The notes: a model not told the origin generated them from the sequence alone. 7,276 bases of DNA from Peptococcaceae bacterium (GCA_003132605.1 PKYJ01000056.1:1-7276); one strand, 5' to 3'. Positions 1 through 5,717 are shown, numbered from the stretch's first letter. Program-made: numbers and translations.

Positions 1-202
1 GAAGTCAGAGGCAAGAAGTCAGAAGTCGGAAAGCTAAAAGAATCAAGAATTGAAGCCAATTGGTGTACTATCGTTTCGTGTGCTTTGGGCGCTAAGTAAG
101 ACGCGACACTGCTGTCTATCGGGCGTAACAAGAAGCGGTGCCGAACGACGCAGCATGAAAAAATTAAAGCATAATGGAAAGACATTCGGACTTCTGACTT
201 CT
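1..202. repeat. GAAGTCAGA-type short repeats, inverted pair
   Basis: The nonamer GAAGTCAGA occurs at 1-9 and again at 16-24, where the copy extends to AGAAGTCAGAAGTC (15-28). The exact reverse complement of that 14-mer lies at 189-202, so the two copies bracket about 160 bp as an inverted repeat. The pattern resembles low-complexity intergenic repeats. No transposase or target duplication is visible. Confidence 0.4.
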
Positions 203-499
203 GGCATCCGACATCCGGAGGCGCCGAAGGCGCCGATGGTCGCTTCCTTGAAAACGTAGGAATATTGTGTTACGATAGTGAAAGTAAAAAGTGCCCTGCG
301 ATGTGCGTGTATTCGGGAGTTTTGAGCCAACACCAAAACTTAGGAACTTGGGCTCTGGCTGTGGCTTGTAGGCCCCGACAAGGGGATTCGAAAAACAGCC
401 GGGCGGGTACCGCCGTTGTGAGCCAAGGTTCGAAAACAACCGATAACACGGCATTTGTGGGGTATCTTTTTAACTATAGGCTATGGTATTATGTGGAAG

Positions 500-532
500 A
501 CATCCATTCCCCCGGTGCGGGGGAATGGATGT
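500..532. repeat. Perfect 14-bp stem-loop
   Basis: ACATCCATTCCCCC (500-513) is exactly complementary to 519-532, with a 5-nt GGTGC loop. No T-run follows on the plus strand, so it is not a typical intrinsic terminator for that direction. It lies about 125 bp upstream of the ligase operon and could be a leader structure, a protein-binding palindrome or a mobile-repeat remnant. Confidence 0.55.
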
Positions 533-658
533 GTGATCAGAGGTGGCTCCAGAGTCTCTTAGCGCTTTCAGGTCCTAAATGGTTTTAGGCCGCATGCATT
601 CAGTTGAAATCTGCGCAAGGCGCCTGGTTCATATTTTGAAACTAGCATGGGGGCGAGG

Positions 659-1969
659 ATGGAATTGAGTCTCATCTGGAACGAGAAGTATGAGTGCATG
701 CCGCGGTCAGAACTGGAGGCTCTCCAGATTGAACGGCTCCGGGAGACGGTGAGCCGGGTCTTCTACGAGGCGCCGTTTTACCGCAGGGTTTTGCAGGAAA
801 TCGGTATGGGGCCAGACGACGTGGAGTCTCTGGACGATTTGTCCAGGCTGCCCTTCACCACCAAAAACGACCTGCGGGACAACTATCCCTATGGACTGTT
901 CACGGTACCCCTGAGCGAGGTGGTGCGAGTGCACGCATCCTCGGGTACCACCGGGAAGCCGGTTGTGGCGGGTTACACCCGGCACGACCTGGAAGTCTGG
1001 GCGGAGGTGATGGCCCGCTCCCTCACCTGTTGTGGCGCCACCAAACATTCCGTGATCCATAACGCCTATGGCTACGGCCTGTTCACCGGAGGCCTCGGCG
1101 CCCACTGTGGGGCCGAGCGGATCGGCGCCTCGGTGATCCCGGCCTCGGGCGGCCATACCAAGCGGCAGATCATGATCATGAAGGATTTTGGCAGCACCAT
1201 CCTGGCCTGCACTCCCTCCTATGCCATGCACCTGGCCCTGGTTATGGAGGAGATGGGTCTCTCCAAGAGCGATCTGAAGCTGCAGGGCGGCCTGTTCGGG
1301 GCCGAGCCCTGGTCGCAGAACATGCGCAGCCAGCTCGAGGACCGGTTGGGAATCATGGCCCTGGATGTCTATGGACTGACGGAGATCATCGGGCCCGGGG
1401 TGGCAGTGGAGTGCCCGGAGAAGCAAGGCCTCCATGTGTGGGAGGATCACTTCCTGTTCGAGGTGATCGACCCGGAGACCGGGGAGCAGTTGCCACCCGG
1501 GAGCTACGGTGAACTGGTGGTCACCAGCCTGACCAAGCAGGCCATGCCCCTGATCCGTTACCGCACCAGAGATATAACTACCATCATGGCGGAGGCCTGT
1601 CCCTGCGGACGCACCCACCGGAGGATCAGCCGCTTTGTCGGGCGCACCGACGACATGCTGGTCATCCGGGGCGTCAACGTCTTCCCGTCCCAGATCGAAG
1701 AGGTGCTGCTCAGGATCGCCCACACCGAACCGCAGTATCAGATCATCGTGGAACGCCGGGGGCAGTTGGACGAGTTGGAGGTCCAGGTGGAAGTCTCTGG
1801 GCAGTTCTTCTCAGACGAGGTGCGCCAGTTGGAAACCCTGGAGCGCCAGATCCGGCGGGAGATTGAAGATGTGTTGAATATCAGTGTCCGGATCAAGCTG
1901 GTTGAGCCCAAAACCATTGAGCGTAGCGAGGGCAAGGCCAAGCGGGTTATTGACCGCCGTCAACTGTAA
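659..1969 (+). CDS. paaK: Phenylacetate-CoA ligase family (aryl-CoA ligase, AMP-forming)
   Basis: This is an adenylate-forming acyl-CoA ligase of the PaaK family. The family converts phenylacetate or a related aryl acid, ATP and CoA to the aryl-CoA, AMP and PPi in the cytoplasm. Numbered from the chosen start, the sequence shows the phosphate-binding loop SSGTTGKP (about 94-101), YGLTE (238-242), the YRTRD segment, and RTDDM followed by RGVNVFPSQIEE (from 329). Near the C-terminus, EGKAKR carries the probable catalytic lysine of the mobile domain (K426). A CPCGRTH motif (C314, C316) is typical of the family. The 436-aa length is normal. The start at 659 gives the family-like MELSLIWNEKYECM and has GGGGG 5 nt upstream; an in-frame ATG at 647 lacks a Shine-Dalgarno site. 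It is the first gene of the ligase-ACT-MetE-like operon. The exact substrate cannot be read from the sequence. Confidence 0.93.
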   Translation: MELSLIWNEKYECMPRSELEALQIERLRETVSRVFYEAPFYRRVLQEIGMGPDDVESLDDLSRLPFTTKNDLRDNYPYGLFTVPLSEVVRVHASSGTTGKPVVAGYTRHDLEVWAEVMARSLTCCGATKHSVIHNAYGYGLFTGGLGAHCGAERIGASVIPASGGHTKRQIMIMKDFGSTILACTPSYAMHLALVMEEMGLSKSDLKLQGGLFGAEPWSQNMRSQLEDRLGIMALDVYGLTEIIGPGVAVECPEKQGLHVWEDHFLFEVIDPETGEQLPPGSYGELVVTSLTKQAMPLIRYRTRDITTIMAEACPCGRTHRRISRFVGRTDDMLVIRGVNVFPSQIEEVLLRIAHTEPQYQIIVERRGQLDELEVQVEVSGQFFSDEVRQLETLERQIRREIEDVLNISVRIKLVEPKTIERSEGKAKRVIDRRQL

Positions 1970-1972
1970 CGC

Positions 1973-1983
1973 GGAAGGAGGGG
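1973..1983 (+). promoter_or_regulatory. Strong ribosome binding site of the ACT gene
   Basis: GGAAGGAGGGG ends 6 nt before the ATG at 1990. It is a near-ideal Shine-Dalgarno sequence and fixes the start. It lies just 3 nt after the ligase stop codon, so the ACT gene is translated from the same transcript. Confidence 0.85.
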
Positions 1984-1989
1984 CAAAGC

Positions 1990-2421
1990 ATGCCGATCAA
2001 GCAGATCTCGGTTTTCCTGGAGAACAAGTGCGGTCGCCTGGCCAGCGTGACCAGGACGATCGGTGACCACGACATCAACATCAGGGCTTTCTCCATCGCC
2101 GATACCACGGATTTCGGTATTTTGAGGCTGATCGTCAACCGTCCCGATGATGCCTTCAAGGCGCTGCGGGAAGGTGGCTTCACGGTCAGCATGACCGAGG
2201 TGCTGGCGGTGCAGATACCGGACCGGCCCGGTGGCCTGGCCGGAGTCCTGGAACTGATGCAGGAGGCCGGGGTGAACATCGAGTACATGTACGCCTTCAG
2301 CGCCAAGATCTCCAAGGACGCCCTGGCGGTGTTCAGGGTGGAGAACTCCAAAGTGGCGGAGCGGTTGATCGCCGAGAAGGGGATCAGGGTGCTCGGCGGT
2401 GAAGAGGTCTACGATCTATGA
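1990..2421 (+). CDS. Tandem ACT-domain protein
   Basis: The 143-aa protein consists of two consecutive ACT domains and nothing else. The first spans about residues 3-68, beginning ISVFLENKCGRLASV. The second spans about 70-140, with the signature DRPGGLAGVL at 78-87 followed by an AGVNIEYMY strand. ACT domains bind small ligands, commonly amino acids, and regulate metabolic enzymes. No catalytic domain is attached, so this is a stand-alone sensor or regulatory subunit. A stand-alone ACT protein beside a PaaK-type ligase is a recurrent arrangement in anaerobes, which suggests (inference) that it modulates the ligase or responds to an aromatic amino acid. It sits 20 nt after the ligase and overlaps the next gene by ATGA, so all three genes are almost certainly one operon. 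Confidence 0.9.
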   Translation: MPIKQISVFLENKCGRLASVTRTIGDHDINIRAFSIADTTDFGILRLIVNRPDDAFKALREGGFTVSMTEVLAVQIPDRPGGLAGVLELMQEAGVNIEYMYAFSAKISKDALAVFRVENSKVAERLIAEKGIRVLGGEEVYDL

Positions 2422-3506
2422 ACATGCGCATCAGCCCCGGCGGGCTGCCGACGGGAATAGGGAGCCTGCCGCACCTGGACGCTGAAGCAGCGGTGGCCCT
2501 GGTGAAGAGATGCTTTCCCGCTGTCCCTCACTGGCCGCAGCTTCCCAAGGCCAACAAGCGGGAATATTTCACCTACCAGAATCTGAATCTCTTGGCGGAT
2601 CTCGGTCTGTTGCAGATTGAGCGCTATGACCGCGCCTCCTTTACCTGTGACGACGCCGCCTGGCCGGAGCGCCTGGCCGCCTTCTACGACATCTACCTGC
2701 AGGCTGCCGACGGCAATGCTGAAGCTCTGACCAGGTTTGCCTTTCCGCCCGGCGCTGCCGAAGGCTGGTACCGGTTTTACGGCGAATTGGAGGACCAGGG
2801 TCCTGGTTCTGCACAGTTTTTAAAAGGGCAGATCGCCGGTCTGTTGACCATCGGTTTCCAGATCACCGATCCCCGGGGTCGCCCCGCCTACTACGATCCG
2901 CAACTGCGGGATGTGCTGCTGAAGCAGCTCTGCATGCAGGCGGCCTGGCAGGCCTGGTCACTGGGCAAGTTCGGCCTGCCGGTGCTGATCTTCATGGATG
3001 ATCCGGTAATCTACAGTTGTGGCATGTCGGACCGGATTTGTGTCACCAGGTCGGAGGTCATCGCCGAACTGAACGAATTTACCTCATCTGTGCGCTCAGT
3101 TGGAGCTTTTGCGGGGCTGCACTCCTGTGCTGACCTGGACTGGTCGTTGCTGCTGGAGACCGATCTCAATATCATCAGTTTCGACACTTACCAGTATGCC
3201 ACCAGCTTTGCCCTGTTCCCCGAACTGATCCAGTCCTTCCTGGAACGCTCCGGGGTTGTGGCCTGGGGCTTGATACCCACCGGGGGAGAAGCCATTGCCG
3301 GAGAAAACCTGGCCTCACTACAGGGGCGGGCGCGACGGTTATGGCTGGAGATGCAGCGCAAGAAGGTCGACCTCCGGTTGGTGCGGTCGCAGTCCCTGGT
3401 CACCCCTGCCTGCGGAACGGGGACGCTGACCGAGCAGGAAGCGGTGCGCGCCTACGAACTGACCTCCGCTCTGGCGGCGGAGTGGGACAGCCTGTTTCTG
3501 GATTAG
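2418..3506 (+). CDS. MetE-like core methyltransferase (methionine synthase/UROD superfamily)
   Basis: The 362-aa protein resembles the C-terminal catalytic barrel of cobalamin-independent methionine synthase rather than full-length MetE, which is about 750 aa. The N-terminus has TGIGSLPH (12-19), typical of the superfamily. Candidate zinc ligands are H235 and C237 (LHSCAD) and C332 (PACGTG). D256 (SFDTY) falls where MetE has its glutamate ligand. Short core enzymes of this type are known or proposed to methylate homocysteine using methyl-corrinoid proteins instead of folate, but family membership alone does not prove the methyl donor here. The ATG lies inside the ACT stop (ATGA), indicating translational coupling; AGAGG at 2403-2407 is a possible additional binding site. 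An ATG two codons later is an alternative start. A different thiol or corrinoid methyltransferase cannot be excluded. Confidence 0.75.
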   Translation: MNMRISPGGLPTGIGSLPHLDAEAAVALVKRCFPAVPHWPQLPKANKREYFTYQNLNLLADLGLLQIERYDRASFTCDDAAWPERLAAFYDIYLQAADGNAEALTRFAFPPGAAEGWYRFYGELEDQGPGSAQFLKGQIAGLLTIGFQITDPRGRPAYYDPQLRDVLLKQLCMQAAWQAWSLGKFGLPVLIFMDDPVIYSCGMSDRICVTRSEVIAELNEFTSSVRSVGAFAGLHSCADLDWSLLLETDLNIISFDTYQYATSFALFPELIQSFLERSGVVAWGLIPTGGEAIAGENLASLQGRARRLWLEMQRKKVDLRLVRSQSLVTPACGTGTLTEQEAVRAYELTSALAAEWDSLFLD

Positions 3507-3572
3507 GGCTGCAGTTGTTGATATAGGGTTGGCCATATGTTAAGATCGGAAGAAAAGTCAGGGGGGAGAGAA

Positions 3573-3767
3573 ATGATCACCAAAGAGATGACTATTGCAG
3601 AGGTGCTCGCCAGGAGTCCCCAGACGGCGACTGTCTTTCTCTCCGCGGGGATGGAGTGTCTCGACTGCCCGTCGGCAAGAGCCGAGAGCATCGAGGATGC
3701 GGCGGAAGCCCACGGCATTGACGTGGACGACCTCGTCCACCAGTTGAACCGTCTGGCTGTTCACTAA
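3573..3767 (+). CDS. DUF1858 / hybrid-cluster-associated redox disulfide protein
   Basis: This small 64-aa protein opens MITKEMTIAEVL, continues with a short helical segment, and carries a CxxC (GMECLDCP, residues 26-33). It ends with a HGIDVDDLVHQLN helix. This matches the DUF1858 family, whose CxxC members are named hybrid cluster protein-associated redox disulfide proteins. The two cysteines probably form a redox-active disulfide or bind metal, in the cytoplasm. The start at 3573 is preferred over the in-frame ATG at 3537 because GGGGGGAG (3561-3568) sits 4 nt upstream and the family begins at this Met. It follows the MetE-like gene by 66 nt and ends at a terminator, so it may be the last gene of that operon or a separate unit. 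No hybrid cluster protein gene is in the window. Confidence 0.85.
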   Translation: MITKEMTIAEVLARSPQTATVFLSAGMECLDCPSARAESIEDAAEAHGIDVDDLVHQLNRLAVH

Positions 3768-3835
3768 CCGGCAGCCAGCGTCAAAATCAACAAAGCGGGC
3801 AGGTGGAGTTTCAAAAGTGCAGATCCGGTTCAGAG

Positions 3836-3865
3836 GCAGACAAGGCGCCAATTTGTCTGCTTTTT
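3836..3865 (+). terminator. Rho-independent terminator after the CxxC gene
   Basis: GCAGACAA (3836-3843) pairs perfectly with TTGTCTGC (3853-3860) over a 9-nt loop and is followed directly by TTTTT. It lies about 70 nt past the stop of the CxxC gene and separates the metabolic operon from the accessory region. Confidence 0.8.
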
Positions 3866-3875
3866 AACATCATTG

Positions 3876-3916
3876 AGCGAGAAGTCCCCTTCCTCCAAGG
3901 AAGGGGACTTCTCGCT
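3876..3916. repeat. Perfect 19-bp palindrome with 3-nt loop
   Basis: AGCGAGAAGTCCCCTTCCT (3876-3894) is exactly complementary to 3898-3916 across a CCA loop. No T-run follows, so it is not a standard terminator, and a terminator already lies 11 nt upstream. A perfect long stem with a tiny loop is typical of REP-like or IS-end hairpins. It may mark the left side of the decayed element that follows. Confidence 0.6.
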
Positions 3917-4035
3917 GTTCATAGAATAACTTATTGGCATACCGAACATGTGTGTGTAATAGTATTCTCAGATCTTTGACAACCGAAACTATGGGGTTCC
4001 CGGTAGAAATGCTTGCCGGGTTCAACTGGGCCTTG

Positions 4036-4068
4036 GTTTCAGTGGGGGATTGCTTCCCCCACTGAAAC
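4036..4068. repeat. Perfect 14-bp stem-loop inside the element remnant
   Basis: GTTTCAGTGGGGGA (4036-4049) pairs exactly with 4055-4068 over a TTGCT loop. Perfect conservation next to otherwise decayed element sequence suggests a structured RNA or element-end hairpin. No T-run follows. Confidence 0.55.
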
Positions 4069-4139
4069 TTATGTACTCCGCATTCTTCATCCTCCGCACC
4101 CGGGGGCATTGGAGCGGGTAGCCATCTGTGGTAAAAGTT

Positions 4140-4273
4140 TCGAGCATCCCAAAGGCTAGGGATGGAACAGCCCGAAGTTACGCCTGAATTGAGATGGTGT
4201 AAGACCTTAGCCCGTACTAAGGCAGCGGTCGATGAAGCAGGAAGCCGCCACTTCTTAAATGGAGGTAGTTCAC
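4140..4273 (+). ncRNA. Omega-RNA-like scaffold remnant (TnpB guide RNA 3' end)
   Basis: In IS605-type elements the tnpB 3' end overlaps an omega RNA whose scaffold stops at the element's right end, so flanking DNA supplies the guide. Here a stem CCTTAG (4205-4210) with CTAAGG (4217-4222) around a CCCGTA loop is followed by the conserved GATGAAGCAGGAAGCC block. A weakened terminal stem (4247-4265) and GTAGTTCAC come next. If functional, the guide would begin at 4274. The last hairpin has mismatches and the 5' limit is a guess, so expression is uncertain. Confidence 0.45.
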
Positions 4274-4361
4274 AAGATCTTTTACGTCCCCCATCCGCTT
4301 AGGTTCTATAATTCGATAGAAGTTAAATGGTAAATATGGGCCAACATGGATTAATAAGCGA

Positions 4362-4389
4362 ACGGGAAAGAAGCAAAAATCATACTCTA
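4362..4389 (+). promoter_or_regulatory. Sigma-K-type promoter of the cysteine-rich gene
   Basis: AC at 4362-4363 is followed by exactly 17 nt and then CATACTCTA (4381-4389). This fits the Bacillus sigma-K consensus AC-N16/17-CATANNNTA at every fixed base. Initiation would be near 4396, about 80 nt upstream of the GTG at 4478. It does not fit sigma-E (CATANANT). The match implies late mother-cell expression during sporulation. Confidence 0.65.
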
Positions 4390-4477
4390 ATAAAAGGATG
4401 TTGCTTCGATAGATATGGCCCCGGTCTCCCAAACAATAAAAAAATAGTTAAAATTCTGGTAAAGGGTTGGGGAGGCA

Positions 4478-5074
4478 GTGTTTAGCAATATTTCCTACGT
4501 CAGGAATAATCATATCGATACCGGTCGATTGAGACCCATGTTTCCGTCCATTGACTGCATTGAAGTCCTCAAGGTTTACGACCAGTGCATGACGGGCGTG
4601 ACACTCCAGGGTTTTGAGCTGGCCGCCACTGAGTGTACAAGTACCATTCCGGATGACGCCGTTGTCACCTGCAGCGTGGCGCCGAACACTGCGGCTTGTT
4701 TCATTGTCAGCTCTGGTGCTTATACCACGCCGTTTTTCCGTCAAGTCAACAGTATGAGTTCAGTTCAGGTGCAGGTTACCATAAGCTCGCAGCAAGGATT
4801 CATCAGCTGCGGGCCGTTGACGATCGTTCTCCAGGGCTTAGCCTCCCCGGTGCTGTGGATGCCGGAGGGCGCCCTCGCCCAATGCGCCATCCTGAACATG
4901 GACAATTGTTCCTGCGCTGTGGTCACCAATCCGGACAGCGGCACGCAGATCATCGCTTGCAGTGTCCAGGTCTGTGAGGAGATCCTGGTGACGGCTCCGG
5001 TAAAGCTGCTGGTGCCAAGCTATGGTTTCTGCAAACTGCCGGCCTGTCCGTCAACCTCGTTCATGCAGCCGTGA
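4478..5074 (+). CDS. Cysteine-rich probable spore-surface structural protein
   Basis: I do not recognise a named family. The 198-aa product has 13 cysteines spread along its length, including a CSC. It is rich in Val, Thr and Ser with alternating hydrophobic stretches that suggest beta strands. The early segment CIEVLKVYDQC resembles KVYD-type segments I associate with spore-coat or exosporium proteins. There is no signal peptide or membrane helix, so the protein would be made and cross-linked from the mother-cell cytoplasm. The GTG start at 4478 has GGGGAGG (4469-4475) only 2 nt upstream, unusually close. AAAGGG (4461-4466) is 11 nt away, and the next in-frame ATG (4538) has no binding site. 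The sigma-K-type promoter upstream, the TasA-like gene downstream and the glycosyltransferases beyond it support a spore-coat or exosporium role (inference). Confidence 0.7.
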   Translation: MFSNISYVRNNHIDTGRLRPMFPSIDCIEVLKVYDQCMTGVTLQGFELAATECTSTIPDDAVVTCSVAPNTAACFIVSSGAYTTPFFRQVNSMSSVQVQVTISSQQGFISCGPLTIVLQGLASPVLWMPEGALAQCAILNMDNCSCAVVTNPDSGTQIIACSVQVCEEILVTAPVKLLVPSYGFCKLPACPSTSFMQP

Positions 5075-5126
5075 GCCCCTGACCATATAATGTTTTGGGC
5101 AGTCAAAATGTGCGCTACCAGTTGTC

Positions 5127-5153
5127 ACGCTTTCCACTTAATACCATATGCTA
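5127..5153 (+). promoter_or_regulatory. Sigma-K-type promoter of the TasA-like gene
   Basis: AC (5127-5128), a 16-nt spacer and CATATGCTA (5145-5153) match the sigma-K consensus at every fixed base. The expected start near 5160 leaves a short leader of about 26 nt carrying AAGGAG (5171-5176), 9 nt before the ATG. This is the second such site in the window, and both directly precede consecutive genes. Confidence 0.68.
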
Positions 5154-5185
5154 GCATTATCCCAAGTAAAAAGGAGTGAGGTTTC

Positions 5186-5656
5186 ATGCCTTTCACTGAC
5201 GATGATTCGCTTTTAAACAACTCTTACGACACAGGTAACGTAGCGCTGTCCGTATCTCCTTCGGTGAGCGCCATTACCGTATCGGCCATGGTGCCGGGGG
5301 GGAGCGCCTCGGCGGCAATATCTGTCTTCAACCTCGGCGATGTCAGCGCTAATCTGTTCGGAACTGTCGATTTCAGGAACCATGTAAGTCCGTCAATCAG
5401 CACCTATGCTGCCCAGGCTGAATTGCTGGCTGACAAACTGAATATCAGCGTCTCTGTCTCTGGTGGTGGCGGGGTGATGTACAACGGTCCATTGGACGGT
5501 TTTATCAATCAGCCGGCAGCCACGCCATTGGCCCCTTCCGGCAGCGTAAGCAGCAGCATTGAGGTTGATGTGGTAGTCACACTCCCTAGTACTGCCGGTC
5601 CTGCGTTCCAGAACATCAGCCTGGATTTTGATTTCATTTTCGTTTCTACCTCTTAA
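5186..5656 (+). CDS. Signal-less TasA/camelysin-like beta-sandwich protein
   Basis: The 156-aa protein follows the TasA/CalY pattern, a beta-sandwich domain that forms amyloid-like fibres or surface layers. FTDDDSLLNNSYDTG (3-17) aligns by eye with the start of the mature domain. Next comes a VPGGSASAAISVFNLGDVSANL segment like the family's PGDSV...N.G block, and then LADKLNISVSV with YNGPLDGF. The C-terminus is VTLPSTAGPAFQNISLDFDFIF, like the family's closing strands. Secreted members carry about 25 extra N-terminal residues cleaved by SipW; here Met1 sits almost at the mature end, with no hydrophobic segment. AAGGAG 9 nt upstream fixes the start. The protein has no cysteine, one Lys and one Arg, and about 22% Ser plus Thr. 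With the sigma-K-type promoter, this suggests assembly on the spore from the mother-cell cytoplasm (inference). Confidence 0.75.
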   Translation: MPFTDDDSLLNNSYDTGNVALSVSPSVSAITVSAMVPGGSASAAISVFNLGDVSANLFGTVDFRNHVSPSISTYAAQAELLADKLNISVSVSGGGGVMYNGPLDGFINQPAATPLAPSGSVSSSIEVDVVVTLPSTAGPAFQNISLDFDFIFVSTS

Positions 5657-5671
5657 CAATACTATGGATAC

Positions 5672-5701
5672 GGGGCCTCCCGAACGGGAGGCCCCTATTA
5701 T
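5672..5701 (+). terminator. Stem-loop between TasA-like and glycosyltransferase genes
   Basis: GGGGCCTCCC (5672-5681) pairs perfectly with GGGAGGCCCC (5686-5695) over a GAAC tetraloop, followed by TATTAT, a weak T-rich tail. It ends just before the next gene's binding site. It is probably a partial terminator or mRNA stabiliser that gives more coat-protein transcript than glycosyltransferase transcript. Confidence 0.65.
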
Positions 5702-5717
5702 AGGAGAGTGAAAATCT

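Larger units (their letters stand above)
1..658. other. Gene-free leader region with repeats and stem-loops
   Basis: No open frame here has a convincing ribosome binding site or recognisable protein family. The frames that stay open overlap each other on both strands and have no family-like composition. The stretch holds GAAGTCAGA-type repeats near its left end, a GGCGCC-GAA-GGCGCC hairpin at 220-234, and a run of small stems at 324-435. The small stems are GAGCCAA 324-330 with TTGGGCTC 348-355, CCCC/GGGG 373-385, and GGCGG/CCGCC 402-414. A perfect 14-bp hairpin lies at 500-532. I could not assign a promoter for the downstream operon: a TTGAAA at 604 and TATTTT at 632 are 22 nt apart, which is too far for a sigma-A site. 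Confidence 0.5.
3991..4273 (+). mobile_element. Decayed right end of an IS200/IS605-type tnpB element
   Basis: The stretch ends with TCGATGAAGCAGGAAGCC (4229-4246) and, after a short decayed stem, GTAGTTCAC (4265-4273). That combination is characteristic of right ends of IS605/IS1341-family elements carrying tnpB. One frame reads SMKQEAATS followed by a stop, like common TnpB C-termini. A short frame from 3991 (FPVEM) may be another piece of the tnpB tail, but this is weaker. Stop codons interrupt every frame and no TnpB core or transposase is present, so only the 3' part survives. The left boundary is approximate, and identification rests on remembered motif similarity. Confidence 0.55.
3768..4477. 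other. Intergenic region with mobile-element remnant and sigma-K promoter
   Basis: This 710-bp gap separates the metabolic operon from the spore-surface locus. In order it holds the terminator at 3836-3865, a perfect 19-bp palindrome at 3876-3916, a decayed IS605-type right end at about 3991-4273, and an A+T-rich stretch. That stretch contains the sigma-K-type promoter at 4362-4389 and an 80-nt leader for the cysteine-rich gene. I see no complete gene in it. Confidence 0.6.

Noticed and set aside
421..445. GGTTCGAAAAC as a tRNA T-arm
   Set aside because: No 5-bp stem with a 7-nt loop can be formed and no acceptor or anticodon stem is present.
265..588. 107-codon plus-strand frame in the leader region
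   Set aside because: No ribosome binding site and no protein-like motifs; it runs through the stems and the perfect 500-532 hairpin, which better explain the sequence.
707..1723. Long minus-strand frame (338 codons) opposite the ligase
   Set aside because: A shadow of the GC-rich ligase gene; its translation has low-complexity shadow composition and no domain, while the plus strand has full PaaK motifs.
3534..3542. CATATGTTA as a third sigma-K -10 box, before the CxxC gene
   Set aside because: No AC lies 16 or 17 nt upstream, and the neighbouring genes are metabolic.
3876..4273. CRISPR array
   Set aside because: The hairpins differ in sequence and there is no regularly spaced direct repeat.
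4327..4485. 52-codon plus-strand frame ending just inside the Cys-rich gene
   Set aside because: It has only a weak binding site, overlaps the IS-remnant/promoter stretch, and the sigma-K-type promoter lies inside it, so a transcript from that promoter would not include its start. No family resemblance.
5084..5091. CATATAAT as a sigma-E -10 box before the TasA-like gene
   Set aside because: The -10 fits, but no ATA-type -35 lies at the right distance upstream; the sigma-K-type site at 5127-5153 is better placed.
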